Shown here in pieces: positions 13,693 through 14,603 of a stretch of DNA of 14,603 bases (the stretch's first letter is position 1; every line of letters begins with the position of its first letter). The stretch lies in assembly GCA_030619425.1 (NCBI GenBank), contig JAUXBJ010000010.1, positions 1 through 14,603 of the forward strand, written 5' to 3'. Below the pieces are notes generated by a model. The model searched no databases, was not told the origin of the DNA, and saw only the letters and a list, made by a program, of their open reading frames with translations. Source of the DNA: a bacterium. GTDB taxonomy: Bacteria; Zixibacteria; MSB-5A5; GN15; FEB-12. Both the position numbers and the translations under genes were made by a program.

Positions 13693-13720
13693 GCGTGGCG
13701 CACGAGGACGTACACCACGC
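13693..13720. repeat. Hairpin repeat with AGGA apex
   Basis: GCGTGGCGCACG (13693-13704), AGGA (13705-13708), CGTACACCACGC (13709-13720): twelve-base arms with two mismatches. It lies seven bases beyond the right arm of the split hairpin and shares its CG-AGGA-CG apex with 6-33. Confidence 0.6.
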
Positions 13721-13795
13721 ACGAACTCTTGCTGCTGTGTCGGATCTGAAAGGACCGCATTGCAGAAGCTTCCCCGAGACGAACGCAGGTTACAT

Positions 13796-14603
13796 CTACG
13801 AGGTTGTAAACAAATAGACTATCGCAGCGGCCAGGACAACAAAAGCGGCAAAGATGACAGCCAGCAGCAGTCTATTGGGGGAATCGTCGGAAACTACCGG
13901 CGTGTTATTGGGGTTACTTTCATGACGGTAGTTCTCCATCCGCTGCAACCATGCATCCTCAACCGCCAGCAACTCCGGAGTCTCGGCATCGAGCTTAAAA
14001 ACGCCAACCTCATCGTAGTCGGATTTCGCTGTCTCCTCAACTGTAAATGCTACTACGGTAACATTGTCAGCACCGCCTCGGTCGTTGGCCATCTGGATGA
14101 GATCGTCAACCATACGCTTCAGATCGCCATTGGCACGAACGGCCACCTCAAAAATCTCGGCATCGTCAGCGAATCCGCAAAGACCGTCGGAGCAGAGGAT
14201 GAACGTGTCACCCGGCTTGACATCGATCAGACGATAATCAACCTCGACATTCTCGCGCACGCCAAGCGCCCGGGTAATGACGTTTTTTCCGACGGAAGTA
14301 ATCGCTTCGTCGGCGCTCATTAGCTGCTTCTGCTGCATCTCGGCCACCCAAGAGTGATCGGTAGTCAGCGGCGCCAATTGTCGCTCTTCGAGTCGATAGG
14401 CGCGACTGTCGCCGACGTGAGCGATTGACATGACATCGTCTTCCAGCGCCACGGCCACCACCGTGGTTCCCATGCCGGACAGAGCGGGGTCGGCGACGGA
14501 GCGATTATGTATTTCACGATTGGCCAACCGGATCGACTTCACCAGGAGTTCACCACTGGGCGGCAGAGATTTGTCAAGCGTCAGGTCGGGGTCGGCCAGC
14601 AAC
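13796..14603 (-). CDS. PP2C-type Ser/Thr protein phosphatase, tail-anchored (5' end outside window)
   Basis: The visible 268 residues are the C-terminal part of a metal-dependent PP2C phosphatase, which removes phosphate from Ser/Thr of proteins, usually opposing Hanks-type kinases. Numbering from the first visible residue: GMGTT (43-47), HVGDSRAYR (62-70), SDGL (138-141) and GGADNVTVV (176-184), the last two supplying metal-binding aspartates. The N-terminal motifs (RxxNED and DGMGG) are missing because the frame runs off the window edge. The TTG at 14600-14602 is probably not the true start. After the catalytic domain comes a linker of about 55 residues, then one membrane helix 'LLLAVIFAAFVVLAAAIVYLF' (246-266) and three final residues: a tail anchor with the enzyme in the cytoplasm. 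A kinase or FHA gene may lie beyond the edge. Confidence 0.92.
   Translation of the reverse strand, partial: LLADPDLTLDKSLPPSGELLVKSIRLANREIHNRSVADPALSGMGTTVVAVALEDDVMSIAHVGDSRAYRLEERQLAPLTTDHSWVAEMQQKQLMSADEAITSVGKNVITRALGVRENVEVDYRLIDVKPGDTFILCSDGLCGFADDAEIFEVAVRANGDLKRMVDDLIQMANDRGGADNVTVVAFTVEETAKSDYDEVGVFKLDAETPELLAVEDAWLQRMENYRHESNPNNTPVVSDDSPNRLLLAVIFAAFVVLAAAIVYLFTTS

Noticed and set aside
13391..13795. Complete insertion sequence with transposase
   Set aside because: Inverted ends and a 4-bp duplication are present, but all frames between them are short and non-coding.
13652..14323. 223-codon plus-strand frame
   Set aside because: Antisense to the PP2C phosphatase gene and running out of a repeat.

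Overview
The window reads as a stretch of chromosome from an uncultured Gram-negative bacterium, most likely candidate phylum Zixibacteria or a close relative in the FCB group. This is an inference. It rests on a secreted protein ending in a paired-loop type I dockerin of the 'DIADLVYLVDYMF-GGPAP' kind, Sec and lipoprotein export signals, a beta-barrel protein, and intergenic regions crowded with nested palindromic repeats. No plasmid, phage or CRISPR genes are seen.

Layout. The left edge (1-293) is non-coding and repeat-rich. An outer-membrane beta-barrel-like gene (minus) is divergent from an orphan YfiR-like gene (plus). A 490-base repeat cluster (1799-2290) follows, then a DUF4097 beta-solenoid protein (minus), a second repeat copy and a hypothetical PD-(D/E)XK-like protein (minus). 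An oligopeptidase B gene (plus) has a near-consensus sigma70 promoter and converges within 4 bases on an AMP-forming acyl-CoA ligase (minus). Then come an OsmC/YhfA-like gene, a very small DUF6132-like membrane gene interrupted by an in-frame TGA, and an FmdB zinc-ribbon gene (all plus). A secreted dockerin protein (minus), tRNA-Arg(ACG) (minus), a GT-C glycosyltransferase fused to TPRs (minus), another repeat cluster (13391-13795) and the 3' part of a tail-anchored PP2C phosphatase (minus, cut by the window edge) complete the window.

Most interesting points. (1) The 63-codon gene at 9131-9322 carries TGA exactly where DUF6132 proteins have a conserved cysteine. The frame continues through the conserved NPW motif and second membrane segment to a TAG that overlaps the FmdB start, so it is probably a selenoprotein. 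(2) A non-coding element with GAGGCTGTCCC-type inverted ends sits inside the loop of the same hairpin at two places, flanked each time by a duplicated TCCT. The uninterrupted hairpin is at positions 6-33, so empty and filled target sites lie in one window.

The genes do not form one pathway. Most are single transcription units of envelope or secreted function. The one compact functional group is the cysteine/selenocysteine-rich trio OsmC, DUF6132-Sec and FmdB.
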